A stretch of 64,000 bases of DNA from an uncultured Candidatus Entotheonella sp. (lineage in GTDB: Bacteria > Tectomicrobia > Entotheonellia > Entotheonellales > Entotheonellaceae), in NCBI GenBank assembly GCA_951828535.1, contig OX639990.1, positions 1,103,300-1,167,299 of the forward strand, read 5' to 3'. The notes beneath the pieces are model-generated. The model was given only the letters and a program-made list of their open reading frames with translations. It was not told the origin of the DNA and ran no database searches. The position numbers and the translations under genes were made by a program. Below, piece by piece: positions 36,849-45,276 of this stretch; position 1 is the stretch's first letter; each line of letters starts with the position of its first letter.

Positions 36849-38822
36849 TCAACGCTGCTGCAGCACCAGGTTGTAATAATCGTCGATGCGCGCCGTGAAA
36901 TCGTCTGGCACCACGGTGGTCGCGCTGTATTCGGTAATCAGTGCCGGGCCGGGCAAGTGCTGACCGGGCTGCAGGCGCTGACGGTCGTAAACCGGCGTTT
37001 GCAACCAGCCCCCCTCGCCCCACATGGGCACCGTGTCGACGTGCGCGTCACCGCCGCCGTTGCCGTCCGCCATCCGCAGCGGGCGATGCGCCACCCCGGC
37101 CGGCCCCACCACCCGGATGCGCACGTTGACGATCTGCGTTGCCCGCGTGCTGTCGGCATAGCCGTAGCGGCTTTCGTGCCGGCGGTGAAACTCGTCGCTG
37201 CAATGGTCGCTCCACGGCACCACCAACTCGAACGACTGGCCCACGTAGCACATGTCAACGAAACGGCTGATCTCAATGGCCTGCGGCGCAACGCCTTCCT
37301 CCTGCATCGTCTCCCTGCCGCGCGCCTCCAGTTCCCGGAACGCCGCCTCGGCCCGTTCGCGCGTCAGTTCCGCCACCGGGACCAACAGGGTCTGAGCGTA
37401 TTCCTGCACGTAGTCGGACACCAGCATGCCGTAGGCCGACAGGATGCCGGGATGCGCCGGCACCAGCACCGTGGGGATGGACAACCGCCGCGCCAGATCC
37501 GCCGCGTGCATGCCGCCGGCGCCGCCGAACGACACCAGGGCAAACTCTCGAGGGTCATGGCCGCGCTCCACCGAAATGACGCGGATGGCGCCTTCCATAT
37601 TGGCGTTCACCACCTCCAGGATGCCCTGGCACAGCACCTCCGGGCTCAGGCCGGTGCGCCCCGCGAAATCCGCCGCCGCCGCCCGGGTGCGCGGCACGTC
37701 CAGCCGCATGTTGCCGCCCAGGAATCCGTCCGGGTGCAGGCGGCCCAGGTACAGGTTGGCGTCGGTGACGGTCAGCCCCGTGCCCTTGCCGTAGCACACC
37801 GGACCCGGATCAGCGCCGGCGCTCTGCGGGCCGACCTGCAGCGCGCCGCCCGCATCGATGGTGGCCAGCGAGCCGCCGCCCGCCCCTACCGTGTGGATGT
37901 CCAACACCGGCACCTTGACCGGGCAGCCCGCCACAATCGTCTCCGTCGTCGTGCGCGGCTGTTCCTCGCACAGCGACACGTCCGTGGAAGTGCCGCCCAT
38001 GTCGAACGTGATGACGTGGGCATAGCCGACCTCGCGGGCGCTGCGAAACGCCCCCACCACGCCGCCCGCCGGTCCGGACAACACCGTGTGCACGGCTTCC
38101 TGGTGCGCCCGCGCCGCCGACATCACCCCGCCGTTGGAGCGCATCACCCGCAGCTTGGCGCCCCGCAGCGCCTCGGACAAACTTTGCAGGTAACGCTGCA
38201 TCACCGGGCGCAGATAGGCGTTCACCACCGTGGTGCTGCAACGCTCGTACTCGCGAAACTCCGGTAGCACCTGATGCGACACCGACACGGGGATGCCGAG
38301 CCGCTGCGCCGCCTGCGCGATCGCCGCCTCGTGCACCGGGTTGGCGTAGGCGTGCAGCAGGCAGACGGCCAACGACTGCGCCCCGGAACGCCGCACGCGC
38401 TCGACAACCCGCTCGATTTCCGACGGCGCCAGGGGCTCCAGCACCTCACCGTCGTAGGCCAGGCGTTCGGCAACGCCGAACCGCATGCGGCCCGGCACCA
38501 GCGGCGGCAGCTTCTCCACGAACGGGTCATACAAGTGCGGGCGCGTCTGCCGCCCGATCTCCAGCACGTCCTCGAATCCCCGCGTCGCCACCAACGCCGT
38601 GCGGGCGCCCTTGCGCTCCAACAGCGCATTGGTCGCCACGGTAGAGCCGTGCACGACCTCCACCCCGACGAGATCGGGACACAGGTGCTCCAGCCCCTCC
38701 AACACTGCCTGCGCCGGGTTGTCCGGTGTCGACAGGACTTTATGAATTACCGGCGCGCCGTCCTCGATGCGGATGAAATCGCTGAACGTGCCGCCGGTAT
38801 CAACGCCAATATGCGTAACCAT
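36849..38822 (-). CDS. Hydantoinase A / N-methylhydantoinase alpha subunit family
   Basis: 657 residues. An ASKHA-fold ATPase: HIGVDTGGTFSDFIRIEDG opens the nucleotide-binding domain; VVHGSTVATNALLERKGARTAL, ITFDMGGTSTDVSLCE and VGAGGGSLATID are typical. The C-terminal half ends in GPALITEYSATTVVPDDF. It works with HyuB, encoded 177 bases downstream past a REP-like repeat. Hydantoin, N-methylhydantoin or 5-oxoproline are all possible substrates. Confidence 0.92.
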   Translation of the reverse strand: MVTHIGVDTGGTFSDFIRIEDGAPVIHKVLSTPDNPAQAVLEGLEHLCPDLVGVEVVHGSTVATNALLERKGARTALVATRGFEDVLEIGRQTRPHLYDPFVEKLPPLVPGRMRFGVAERLAYDGEVLEPLAPSEIERVVERVRRSGAQSLAVCLLHAYANPVHEAAIAQAAQRLGIPVSVSHQVLPEFREYERCSTTVVNAYLRPVMQRYLQSLSEALRGAKLRVMRSNGGVMSAARAHQEAVHTVLSGPAGGVVGAFRSAREVGYAHVITFDMGGTSTDVSLCEEQPRTTTETIVAGCPVKVPVLDIHTVGAGGGSLATIDAGGALQVGPQSAGADPGPVCYGKGTGLTVTDANLYLGRLHPDGFLGGNMRLDVPRTRAAAADFAGRTGLSPEVLCQGILEVVNANMEGAIRVISVERGHDPREFALVSFGGAGGMHAADLARRLSIPTVLVPAHPGILSAYGMLVSDYVQEYAQTLLVPVAELTRERAEAAFRELEARGRETMQEEGVAPQAIEISRFVDMCYVGQSFELVVPWSDHCSDEFHRRHESRYGYADSTRATQIVNVRIRVVGPAGVAHRPLRMADGNGGGDAHVDTVPMWGEGGWLQTPVYDRQRLQPGQHLPGPALITEYSATTVVPDDFTARIDDYYNLVLQQR

Positions 38823-38878
38823 TTATGCTCACTCCGTAAGGTATGGCGACCAACGCCGTCCGGCACCCTATCCGATGG

Positions 38879-38912
38879 GTAGGTCGGATTAGCCGCAGGC
38901 GTAATCCGACGG
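38879..38912. repeat. Palindromic extragenic repeat
   Basis: GTCGGATTA (38883-38891) pairs perfectly with TAATCCGAC (38902-38910) around a 10-base loop. The word GTAGGTCGGATTAGC...GTAATCCGACG is a widespread dispersed repeat of proteobacterial genomes. It lies just upstream of hyuA, on the boundary with the defence island. Confidence 0.6.
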
Positions 38913-38957
38913 CAGAGGCCCGCGTGGCGCCACGGACATGTCGACCGCTAAGGAAGT

Positions 38958-39155
38958 TCACTCGTCCGTCTCAAACAAGGTTTCGATTTCTGTCGAGTCC
39001 ATACGGTCAAAATCCTTGGGCACGGAGATTTCGCCAGCCAGAAACCCGGTTCGGCTCGTCGCCCCGAACCTTGGTGTTTCCACCGCCACGACGTTGCCCG
39101 CAGCACGTATATGCCGTGCAAGAATGTCCCGGACATCACCGGGATTTTTCGACAC
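38958..39155 (-). pseudogene. Antitoxin-like tail fragment (Phd/YefM-type C-terminus?)
   Basis: An open frame of 65 residues whose second half, SRTGFLAGEISVPKDFDRMD followed by STEIETLFE, looks like the C-terminal tail of prevent-host-death (Phd/YefM) antitoxins, which typically read GxLKGxIxVPDDFDxxxxxEIxxLFE. The first half is unrelated and begins inside the Res remnant in another frame. It is read as a scrap of an antitoxin gene lacking its DNA-binding half. Low certainty. Confidence 0.4.
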
Positions 39156-39285
39156 GGCGCAGGCCGCGCCCTATCACCTACTCGCACAGAAGCTGGCTGG
39201 TAAAGGCGCGCGGCCCCATGATGTGGGTCACGGTTTTCGCGTCCCACCCCTTGGAAAGTATGCCAACGGAAATCACTTTCTGTAC
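39154..39285 (-). pseudogene. Remnant of type III restriction enzyme Res subunit (helicase motif VI region)
   Basis: The frame reads [20 protein letters not shown], then [15 protein letters not shown], a TAG, then VIGRGLRR. This is the conserved helicase segment of Res subunits, normally ...[32 protein letters not shown], with the Gln turned into a stop. Only about 44 codons remain. The res gene would normally follow mod directly; here it is found after three other genes, so most of it was lost or replaced. Confidence 0.75.
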
Positions 39286-39572
39286 TCGCTCGTGCGCCGT
39301 CGTCCACACGATATCCAAATCGACTGCGTCATAGGTATGAATCGTGCGGTTGCGCATGCCGACCATCCGGCCCACGGAATCGCCGCATGCCGCTCCCGGA
39401 ATGCCGCCGAAACCCGGCCTGCCGCCTCGCCGATGATCTCTAGCCGCGGGATGACGGAATCCTGCAATTGGACGTTTCGCATGAAATCCTCCTGCGTCAC
39501 CCCTTCGAGGTAGGCCCGCACCAGTCGCGCGGACCCGACAATGTCTACGATGTGCGAGCCGTCACGATCCAT
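39286..39572 (-). pseudogene. hepT: HepT-like HEPN ribonuclease toxin, frameshifted
   Basis: From ATG 39572 the frame reads [20 protein letters not shown] through [20 protein letters not shown] to AIPW near 39380. The homology then moves to the next frame: [20 protein letters not shown] and VWTT. One missing base near 39376-39380 explains it. The HEPN catalytic motif RNxxIHxY (RNRTIHTY) lies after the break. The end is lost at the Res remnant. It partners mntA, whose repaired end overlaps its start by 11 bases. Confidence 0.8.
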
Positions 39573-39872
39573 AGATCACCTGGGCGGATTTCAGGATGCT
39601 GTTCCTGCGCAGTTGGTTGTGACTCGCCTCAATCCCCCGCCGACTGACCAGATCGACCTTGCGCCCGAAGATTTCTTCAATTCGAGCTCCATGTCGTCGA
39701 GATCGAACAGCGTGTGCCTGGCGCCTTTTCCAAAACTAACCAGCACGTCTACATCGCTGTCCGCGCCGAAGTCGTTCAGCAATGCCGACCCGAACAGCGC
39801 AAGCTCGGTGATCTGCCAGCGCCGACAGAAGGCGGCAATCCCGTCAGGCGGTACGTTGATACGTGCGTTCAT
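39562..39872 (-). pseudogene. mntA: MntA-like nucleotidyltransferase antitoxin, frameshifted
   Basis: The frame from ATG 39872 (MNARINVPPDGIAAFCRRWQ) carries the minimal nucleotidyltransferase motif FGSALLNDFGADSDVDVLV and reaches MELELKK. There the homology shifts frame: IFGRKVDLVSRRGIEASHNQ then LRRNSILKSAQVIYGS, stopping at 39562. One lost base near 39681 accounts for this. MntA normally AMPylates HepT to neutralise it. Its start overlaps the TIR-like gene stop by four bases (ATGA). Confidence 0.82.
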
Positions 39873-40699
39873 GTTGCAAATACCCGATTCGCGTCGATGT
39901 CGTATCCGGCGTTCTTCAACTCCTGGACAAGACTCATTTTCCATCCGTCAGAATCGTCCAGCGGGATGTAAAGGACGCCATCGTAGTCCGACGGCCTTTC
40001 CAAGTCCCCCTGCACCAAGGCGCAGACGTGTTCCCGACCGAGCTTCCCGATGAAGTACCCAAACTCGAAAATGACGTTTTGCCTTGCGCGAGGCCTGGAT
40101 TCGCCCGTACCGTCTTGCAGCCTGCCTATATCGTCCGGCGTCAACAGAACCACGGCGAACCCGACACGCGCAAAATCCTCAAACTTTTCAATAATCGTGC
40201 GGCCTTCATTCGGCTGCTCGTGCAGCACCACGGGTTTGAGTTCCAACCTTTCCAGGAACCTCGCTATTTTTTCACGAGCTCCTTCGTCTCTGCCGTGGAC
40301 GACAAAGACTTCTTTCGTGGTTATCTGTTCACCTTTGTGGTTGTCGGAGGACTGTGACGCCTCACTTTCGTCTTCCCAATACTCGTTGATCTCATGAATC
40401 ATGGATTCGAGTATCGCCGCTGCCGATTCGAGGCCTCGCGTATAGGCATTCTGACGGTCCGGAGCAGATTGGTATACCGAAGATGAAAATTGGTATGCGG
40501 AAGATGGAAAGTAACGTACTGCTTCAAATTCGCCGATATGGCGTGAATCGCTACCAAACGTGCTGGTGATGGCCACCCTCGTATCTCTTTGCCATTTTTC
40601 AAATGATGGCGAGTCCGGCCGAAATTGTTTCAGTTCAGGCATTTCACCCAGCGCCTTGCGCAGCCGTTCAAGCGCTTTGCCTTTTTTCGTTTGCGCCAT
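39869..40699 (-). CDS. TIR-like nucleotide-binding protein (PF10137 type)
   Basis: 276 residues. The C-terminal domain is the TIR-like predicted nucleotide-binding domain: VFVVHGRDEGAREKIARFLE at 131-150, HEQPNEGRTIIEKFE at 160-174, GFAVVLLTPDD at 180-190, and ARQNVIFEFGYFIGKLGR at 205-222. Members occur in antiphage systems, where such domains degrade NAD or bind nucleotide signals. Residues 1-120 are a helical N-domain (SFEKWQRDTRVAI, LESAAAILESMIHEI). Its ATG overlaps the mod stop (TGATG) and its stop overlaps mntA (ATGA), so it is coupled to both. No break is seen. Confidence 0.85.
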   Translation of the reverse strand: MAQTKKGKALERLRKALGEMPELKQFRPDSPSFEKWQRDTRVAITSTFGSDSRHIGEFEAVRYFPSSAYQFSSSVYQSAPDRQNAYTRGLESAAAILESMIHEINEYWEDESEASQSSDNHKGEQITTKEVFVVHGRDEGAREKIARFLERLELKPVVLHEQPNEGRTIIEKFEDFARVGFAVVLLTPDDIGRLQDGTGESRPRARQNVIFEFGYFIGKLGREHVCALVQGDLERPSDYDGVLYIPLDDSDGWKMSLVQELKNAGYDIDANRVFAT

Positions 40700-41033
40700 C
40701 ACCCGACCTCCACGATCTTCAGACTCTCAATCCCCCGGTCGTCCACAATTTTCACCGCTGCCCGTCGATGCTCCCCCGCCTCAAACGGCAGCAAGACGGT
40801 GCCCCGATAGGCTTCCATCTGGCTTGCATCGATCTCGGCCCTGAGATGGTGAGCCAGCTTCGCCCAGCCGTCGTTGCCGCCGGCCATGGGGAAAAACACC
40901 TGGCGCGGAAACAGGCTGCGCCCGTCATAGTCCGGGTCGAGCATCCACAGGGCGATGTGGTCCGAACCGCCGGATTCGACGTTGCCGGTCTTGGTGTTGT
41001 AGTAGTCAAAGCCGTGCACCGCCAGGCTGTGCA

Positions 41034-41496
41034 AGTTTTGAGTTGATCGTTTTGAGGGCGGGGTTGGATGGGAAAATTCAGGGCTTCAGCGATTTCTGCA
41101 AGCCTGCCAGCAACCTGCCGATCTCCTCGCAGCCGCTCAATAACCCTTCGGCATCCGGCGAGGTCAGATACCCCAAATTCTCCGAAATCGTCAGCAACGT
41201 TTCCAATTCCGCCAACGAGCCTTGGGCTATTCCAAGAAACTGCCGGAACTCCCCGCTCGTGTTTCTGGCTTGGCCTTCCGCGATATTGGCCGATATCGAA
41301 ATCCCAGCCCTGCGTATCTGCGAGGTAATGCCATACGTCTCTTCCTTGGGAAAGGAGCGCGTAGAGGCATAGAGCTTGCCAATCAAGCCGATTGATCTCT
41401 TCCAGACGATCAAGTCCCGATAGCTTCTTGAACGCTCCATATTCGCCAAGCCTCCGCCGCCCCTCACCAAAAACTAAAACCTGAAAACTCGAAACT
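41034..41496 (-). mobile_element. Small IVS-like element carrying a four-helix-bundle protein gene, inserted in mod
   Basis: The 463-base insert separates two parts of mod. Its ends are near-inverted copies: AGTTTTGAGTT at 41034-41044 and AACTCGAAACT at 41486-41496 (10 of 11 positions complementary). Inside, the flanks are rich in short words such as CTGAAAACTCGAAAC and CTCAAAAC. No clear target duplication was found. The content is one gene for a 23S-rRNA-intervening-sequence-type protein. Such sequences are known from 23S rRNA genes and as free copies; how they move is not known. Confidence 0.7.
41078..41440 (-). CDS. Four-helix-bundle protein, S23 / 23S rRNA-intervening-sequence family
   Basis: 120 residues. 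The family pattern is clear: YRDLIVWKRSIGLIGKLYAS, FPKEETYGITSQIRRAGISI, SANIAEGQARNTSGEFRQFL and IAQGSLAELETLL. Members form pentamers of four-helix bundles with a basic face; a role in nucleic-acid binding is suspected, none proven. ATG 41440 follows GGAGG. It lies in an element that breaks the mod gene and reads in the same direction. Confidence 0.9.
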   Translation of the reverse strand: MERSRSYRDLIVWKRSIGLIGKLYASTRSFPKEETYGITSQIRRAGISISANIAEGQARNTSGEFRQFLGIAQGSLAELETLLTISENLGYLTSPDAEGLLSGCEEIGRLLAGLQKSLKP

Positions 41497-43260
41497 TCCA
41501 CGTCTAGTTGGCCGATCAGCCAGAAGCTCTCATTGCCTGCCCGCTTCTTCTTCAGGTCGCCGGTCAGCAAGTCGGCGTTCATCTGCGCCTTGAGCAAGGC
41601 GACCCCGGGCCACTGGGTCTCGTCGATGTCCTTGGCCGCCTCGGGGTCGAACTGAAACGCTGCGAAGACGATGATCTTCGGTTTGGGCACGAGGCTTCGC
41701 GCCTCCTCAATGGCGCGGGCGACCTGCCGCTGGTCCAGCAGGGCGTGGTTCGGACCGAATGAAACCACGAAGGACGTGGACGTGTAGGCGGTGGCGGATT
41801 CATGCACGTGATCGGCCCCGGCGGCGTCCGGGCGCGTCTCGCCCTCGGCGTGCAGCCAGCGGGTGCCCGGCAACAGTTCCAGCCGCGCAAACGAGATGCG
41901 CTGCCCGGCCTTACCGCGAATGCCTGTCTTGAGCAATTCGTCGCGCCCATCACTTTGCCGCAGAGTCTCACCGGTGCGGACGATCGAAAGATCGGCGGTA
42001 ATGCCTGCTTCAGGGTCGGGATGATTATCGACGATCTTATCCACTGCCGTGACAACGGGAGCCGGCACCGCCTCAACAGTGAACAGCCCGGTAACACGGG
42101 CTTTCCTGTGGTCGATCTTCGGCTGGTCGTAGAGTGTGATCGGGCTGGGCGATTCATCGTAGGCTATGGTCGCTGCAGAAACTCTGGGCGCGCTCTTGAA
42201 CACAAAACTGCTGCCCACACCCTCATAAGGATGAACGAGTCCGTAGTAGTCGAAATTAGCTGTCATCAGTCGCTGTCGTGCGATGGCGATGGCAACCCGC
42301 GACGTGTCGCAGGTAATCCACCGACGACCCCATTGCTCGGCGACCAGAGCTGTTGTGCCGGAACCACAAGTGGGATCAAAGATCAGATCTCCCAGATCAG
42401 TCGTCATCAAGATACAACGCTGGATAACCTTTTCGTCAGTCTGTACTACGCATTTCGGCTTGAGTTTACGCATCTGTGACGACCATACATTGTGTATAGT
42501 CTTCCCGGCACCGAAAATTTCATCCATGACCACGCCGACGCGATGGACGTTCTCATCGCCTATCTGCACGAAACAGCTTCCGCTCTCATGCAAAAGCTCC
42601 CGCGCCAGCAGCAAGCGGTCTCGGAGATACAGCGAGGTAGGAGTGAACGCCAAGCTCCCAGGTGCCCGGAAGGCGCGAATCTGCTCCGGCTCGCCGGTCA
42701 GGTCGTCATCCCTGCCGTCGATAACCTCGCGTCGGTTCACGAAGGGCAGGAAGTTGGAGCCGTAGCGGATGCCGTAGGGTGGGTCGAGGTAGACCGTCTG
42801 CACCTGCCCGCCAAGGCCCTCCTTCTCGATCAGGCTGTTCATCACCAACAGGCTGTCGCCCGCAATCAGGCGATTGGTCCAGTTGTGGCGGTGACGGTAG
42901 AACTCGATGGCCTGGCGGAGCGGCGGGTTTTCCCCCGACGCAGCAAACAGGGACATCTGCGGTTGCGCGCCGTTTCGCTTGCGCACCGGCTCAACAATCG
43001 TGCGCGGGTCGATGCGCTCGTGCACGTGCAACGACACGGTCGGCACCTCGAACGATGTATGCTCCGCCTTGGCGGCCCACGAGAATTGCGGGTCCAAGTG
43101 CGGGTCGTGGGCATAGATCCTACGGCCCGTGTCTCGGTCGGTCTCCGGCGTGACCAAGCCGACGGGCGGGTTACTCACACGCTCCTTATCGGTATGCGCG
43201 TAGGTCTCAATGTCCCGCCAAGCCTTGCGCCGCGCCATGATTCGTCCCCTTCCCTGTTCG

Positions 43261-43290
43261 TTGACACGTCCGTGACCCCCTTGCTATACT
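43261..43290 (+). promoter_or_regulatory. Sigma-70-type promoter for rpsT
   Basis: TTGACA (43261-43266) and TATACT (43285-43290) are 18 bases apart. The rpsT ribosome-binding site AAGGAG follows at 43303-43308. The region is divergent from mod, whose start codon lies at 43238. Confidence 0.75.
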
Positions 43291-43318
43291 GCCCGCTCAC
43301 CAAAAGGAGACCTTACTT

Positions 43319-43597
43319 ATGGCAAATCGTCATCCCTCAGCAGTGAAACGCGACCGCCAAAACAAGAAGCGCAATGAGCGTAACACCATGCTGCGCTCGG
43401 CCCTGCGCACCACCATCCGGCGCGTCACCTCGGCCGTCGCGCGCAAAGACGTTCCCACCGCTCAAGCCGAGCTTCCCGTTGCGGTTCGCGCCTTGGGCAA
43501 AGCCACCACCAAGGGCATTATTCACAGGAACCAGGCTTCCCGGCGCATCTCTCGCCTCACCCGCAAGGTTGCGGCGCTCGCCAGTCAGTCCGCTTAA
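43319..43597 (+). CDS. rpsT: 30S ribosomal protein S20
   Basis: 92 residues beginning MANRHPSAVKRDRQNKKRNE, with the conserved RSALRTTIRRV helix, KGIIHRNQASRRISRLTRKV and a short Ala-rich end. A strong promoter precedes it and an intrinsic terminator follows, so it is a single-gene unit. It converges with holA and overlaps its end by four bases. Confidence 0.97.
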   Translation: MANRHPSAVKRDRQNKKRNERNTMLRSALRTTIRRVTSAVARKDVPTAQAELPVAVRALGKATTKGIIHRNQASRRISRLTRKVAALASQSA

Positions 43598-44598
43598 ACC
43601 CCCGCGCACAGCTGGAGAACCAACCCCTCCAGAATAGTCCGCGGGGGTTTGTTTGTGCTTTTAAATGTCAGATCCGCCTCCAAAGCAGCCCCATATAATT
43701 CCTGCAATCGCTCGGCAGAAAAGGACCCGCTCTGCGCCATCAGGGTGCGGCACACGTTGGGCGGCAAGCGCAACGTCTTGGCGATGCGGTAACGATCCTG
43801 ATCTTGGCCGGCGAGTTGCTTGATAGTCCACAACAGGCGGAAGTGCCGCACGATCATGCTCATGACGACCAGCGGCGGCTCGCCCTGGTTGAGCAGGTGG
43901 TCGACTTCCAGCAACGCCGGCCCCGGTTGGCGGCCGCCGAGCGCGTCGGACAGCGCAAAAAGGGAATGCTGCCGCGATGCCTGCCCTACCGCCTGCACGT
44001 CTTCCAGGCTCACCTCCCCCGGCTCGCCCACGTACGTACACAGTTTCTCGATCTCACGCTCCAGAATCCGCAGGTCGGGGTCATGGTCTTGCAACAAGCC
44101 GCGAATGGCTTGATCGGTAATGCTGTAACCTGCCTCTGTCACCGCCTTGGCCACCCAGCCGCGCAGGTTGCCGCCGTCCAGTGGCGCACAGGCCACCGCC
44201 GCCGCGTGCTTCCACACGAAGTCGGGGGACTTCTTCGGCTCGCTGTCCCGGCTACCGGCGATCAACGCCGTGCTCTCGGAAGGCGACGTTACATAGCCTT
44301 CCAGCAGCTTCCAATCGGCTTTGCGCAACTCCTGTAAGTCCTGCACCACCACCACCCGATACATCGCCATGACAGGCAGCGTGCGGGCCGTTCCCAGCGC
44401 TTCGGCGAGGCTGTCGCGGTCCGCCATGGCATAGCGGTCGTAATTGAAATCGCGCGGCGCGACGCCGAGAATGCGGGCTGTCAAGGTCTCGGTGTACTCG
44501 CGGATCAGGTAGGCTTCCTGGCCAAAGAAGAGGTAGAACGGATCGATGGTGCCTTGGTCCAATCGACGCCAGAGGTCGGCGATGGCAAGACGCGGCAT
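43594..44598 (-). CDS. holA: DNA polymerase III delta subunit
   Basis: 334 residues; the clamp-loader wrench that opens the beta ring. Seen are PFYLFFGQEAYLIREYTETL, ARTLPVMAMYRVVVVQDLQEL, GWVAKAVTEAGYSI, REIEKLCTYVGEPGEVSLEDV and the C-terminal FALSDALGGRQPGPALLEVDHLLNQ with MSMIVRHFRLLW. It follows lptE by four bases, the common lptE-holA order. Confidence 0.93.
   Translation of the reverse strand: MPRLAIADLWRRLDQGTIDPFYLFFGQEAYLIREYTETLTARILGVAPRDFNYDRYAMADRDSLAEALGTARTLPVMAMYRVVVVQDLQELRKADWKLLEGYVTSPSESTALIAGSRDSEPKKSPDFVWKHAAAVACAPLDGGNLRGWVAKAVTEAGYSITDQAIRGLLQDHDPDLRILEREIEKLCTYVGEPGEVSLEDVQAVGQASRQHSLFALSDALGGRQPGPALLEVDHLLNQGEPPLVVMSMIVRHFRLLWTIKQLAGQDQDRYRIAKTLRLPPNVCRTLMAQSGSFSAERLQELYGAALEADLTFKSTNKPPRTILEGLVLQLCAGV
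43597..43654 (+). terminator. Intrinsic terminator of rpsT, inside the holA 3' end
   Basis: AACCCCCGCG (43597-43606) pairs with CGCGGGGGTT (43640-43649); a nested CTGGAG/CTCCAG stem fills the loop. TTTGTTTG follows on the plus strand. The hairpin also encodes the last holA codons on the other strand, where AACCCCC is not followed by a T run. Confidence 0.75.
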
Positions 44599-44602
44599 AC
44601 GG

Positions 44603-45223
44603 TCACCCTTCCAACAAGGCGATAGTCAGCCAGGCGGCGCAACGGTCGGCAAACTGCCGCGCCAACAGGGCCAGGGCGGCCTCGCGTGCCACAGCCGCCT
44701 CGCGCACGTCCCCGGTGCGCGACACCAGGTATTGGGCCCGCGCCGGGATTTCATGCTGCAGCAGCGGCCGCGGCTCCTCCCCGCTCAGAACAGAAACGCG
44801 GATGTCGGCTTCGAGGCGGTATTCCAGCACGTTGTCGTTCGGCCCATACGACAGCGCCGTTGCGCGAAAGCGGCGAACGCGGCCCTGCACCCGCGTTTGA
44901 GCCGCAGCCGCCGAGGTCAACCCGAACCCCCGTCCCTCCATCAGCGCCTGACGCAACGCCGCGGTGGCGTAATGTTCTATCTGGGGCTCGCGCGTTCCAT
45001 TGGTAAACGGCTCCACCGCCACGGCGGCAGCCCGCTTGTCGAGTTGGGCCGATGGCGAGCCGATGAGCGTGTACCCGCAGCCCCACACCGTCAACCCGAC
45101 GACAGCCAGAAACACCAAGCCGTGCCAATGCCAAAACCGCGAGCGGCCAGGATGACACAATCTCTGTTTTTCGCTGAATGAAGGCGAAACGCCTCGTGAG
45201 TCTATCTGTGGATCGCTGTACAT
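44603..45223 (-). CDS. lptE: LPS-assembly lipoprotein LptE-like protein
   Basis: 206 residues from the first ATG. A hydrophobic stretch LVFLAVVGLTVWGCGYTL includes a plausible lipobox with Cys near residue 49, then AVAVEPFTNGTREPQIEHYA, the usual LptE pattern of a small outer-membrane lipoprotein that plugs LptD. The roughly 45 residues before the hydrophobic part are unusually long, so a TTG or GTG just before it may be the real start. Position beside holA supports the call. Confidence 0.75.
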   Translation of the reverse strand: MYSDPQIDSRGVSPSFSEKQRLCHPGRSRFWHWHGLVFLAVVGLTVWGCGYTLIGSPSAQLDKRAAAVAVEPFTNGTREPQIEHYATAALRQALMEGRGFGLTSAAAAQTRVQGRVRRFRATALSYGPNDNVLEYRLEADIRVSVLSGEEPRPLLQHEIPARAQYLVSRTGDVREAAVAREAALALLARQFADRCAAWLTIALLEG

Positions 45224-45276
45224 GTGCGAAACTATAACATGACGGCACCGGCGCTTGCGCAGACCGAGAAAAGATG

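Larger units (their letters stand above)
40699..43238 (-). pseudogene. mod: Type III restriction-modification DNA methyltransferase (Mod), interrupted
   Basis: From ATG 43238 the protein shows a Mod N-terminus, AGDSLLVMNSLIEKEG, catalytic TVYLDPPYGIRYGSNF near residue 155, then DLIFDPTCGSGTTALVAEQW near 290 (SAM site), the beta-class order of N6-adenine enzymes. It runs to FWLIGQLDVEV near 41500. There an inserted element begins. The normal C-terminus, VHGFDYYNTKTGNVESGGSD through FPRQVFFPMAG to KIVDDRGIESLKIVEVG, resumes at 41034 in a different frame and stops at 40701-40699. About ten codons at the junction may also be lost. The target domain and both motifs lie upstream of the break. Confidence 0.85.

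Noticed and set aside
36789-38267. 492-codon open frame on the plus strand
   Set aside because: It is antisense to hyuA, which has full family motifs; this frame has none.
38948-39307. 119-codon minus-strand frame overlapping the Res and antitoxin scraps
   Set aside because: It has no similarity to known proteins and overlaps frames that do show family sequence.
40752-41033. Continuation of the mod reading frame through the insert to 40752
   Set aside because: It stays open only by chance; the true Mod C-terminus is in another frame (41034 to 40699).
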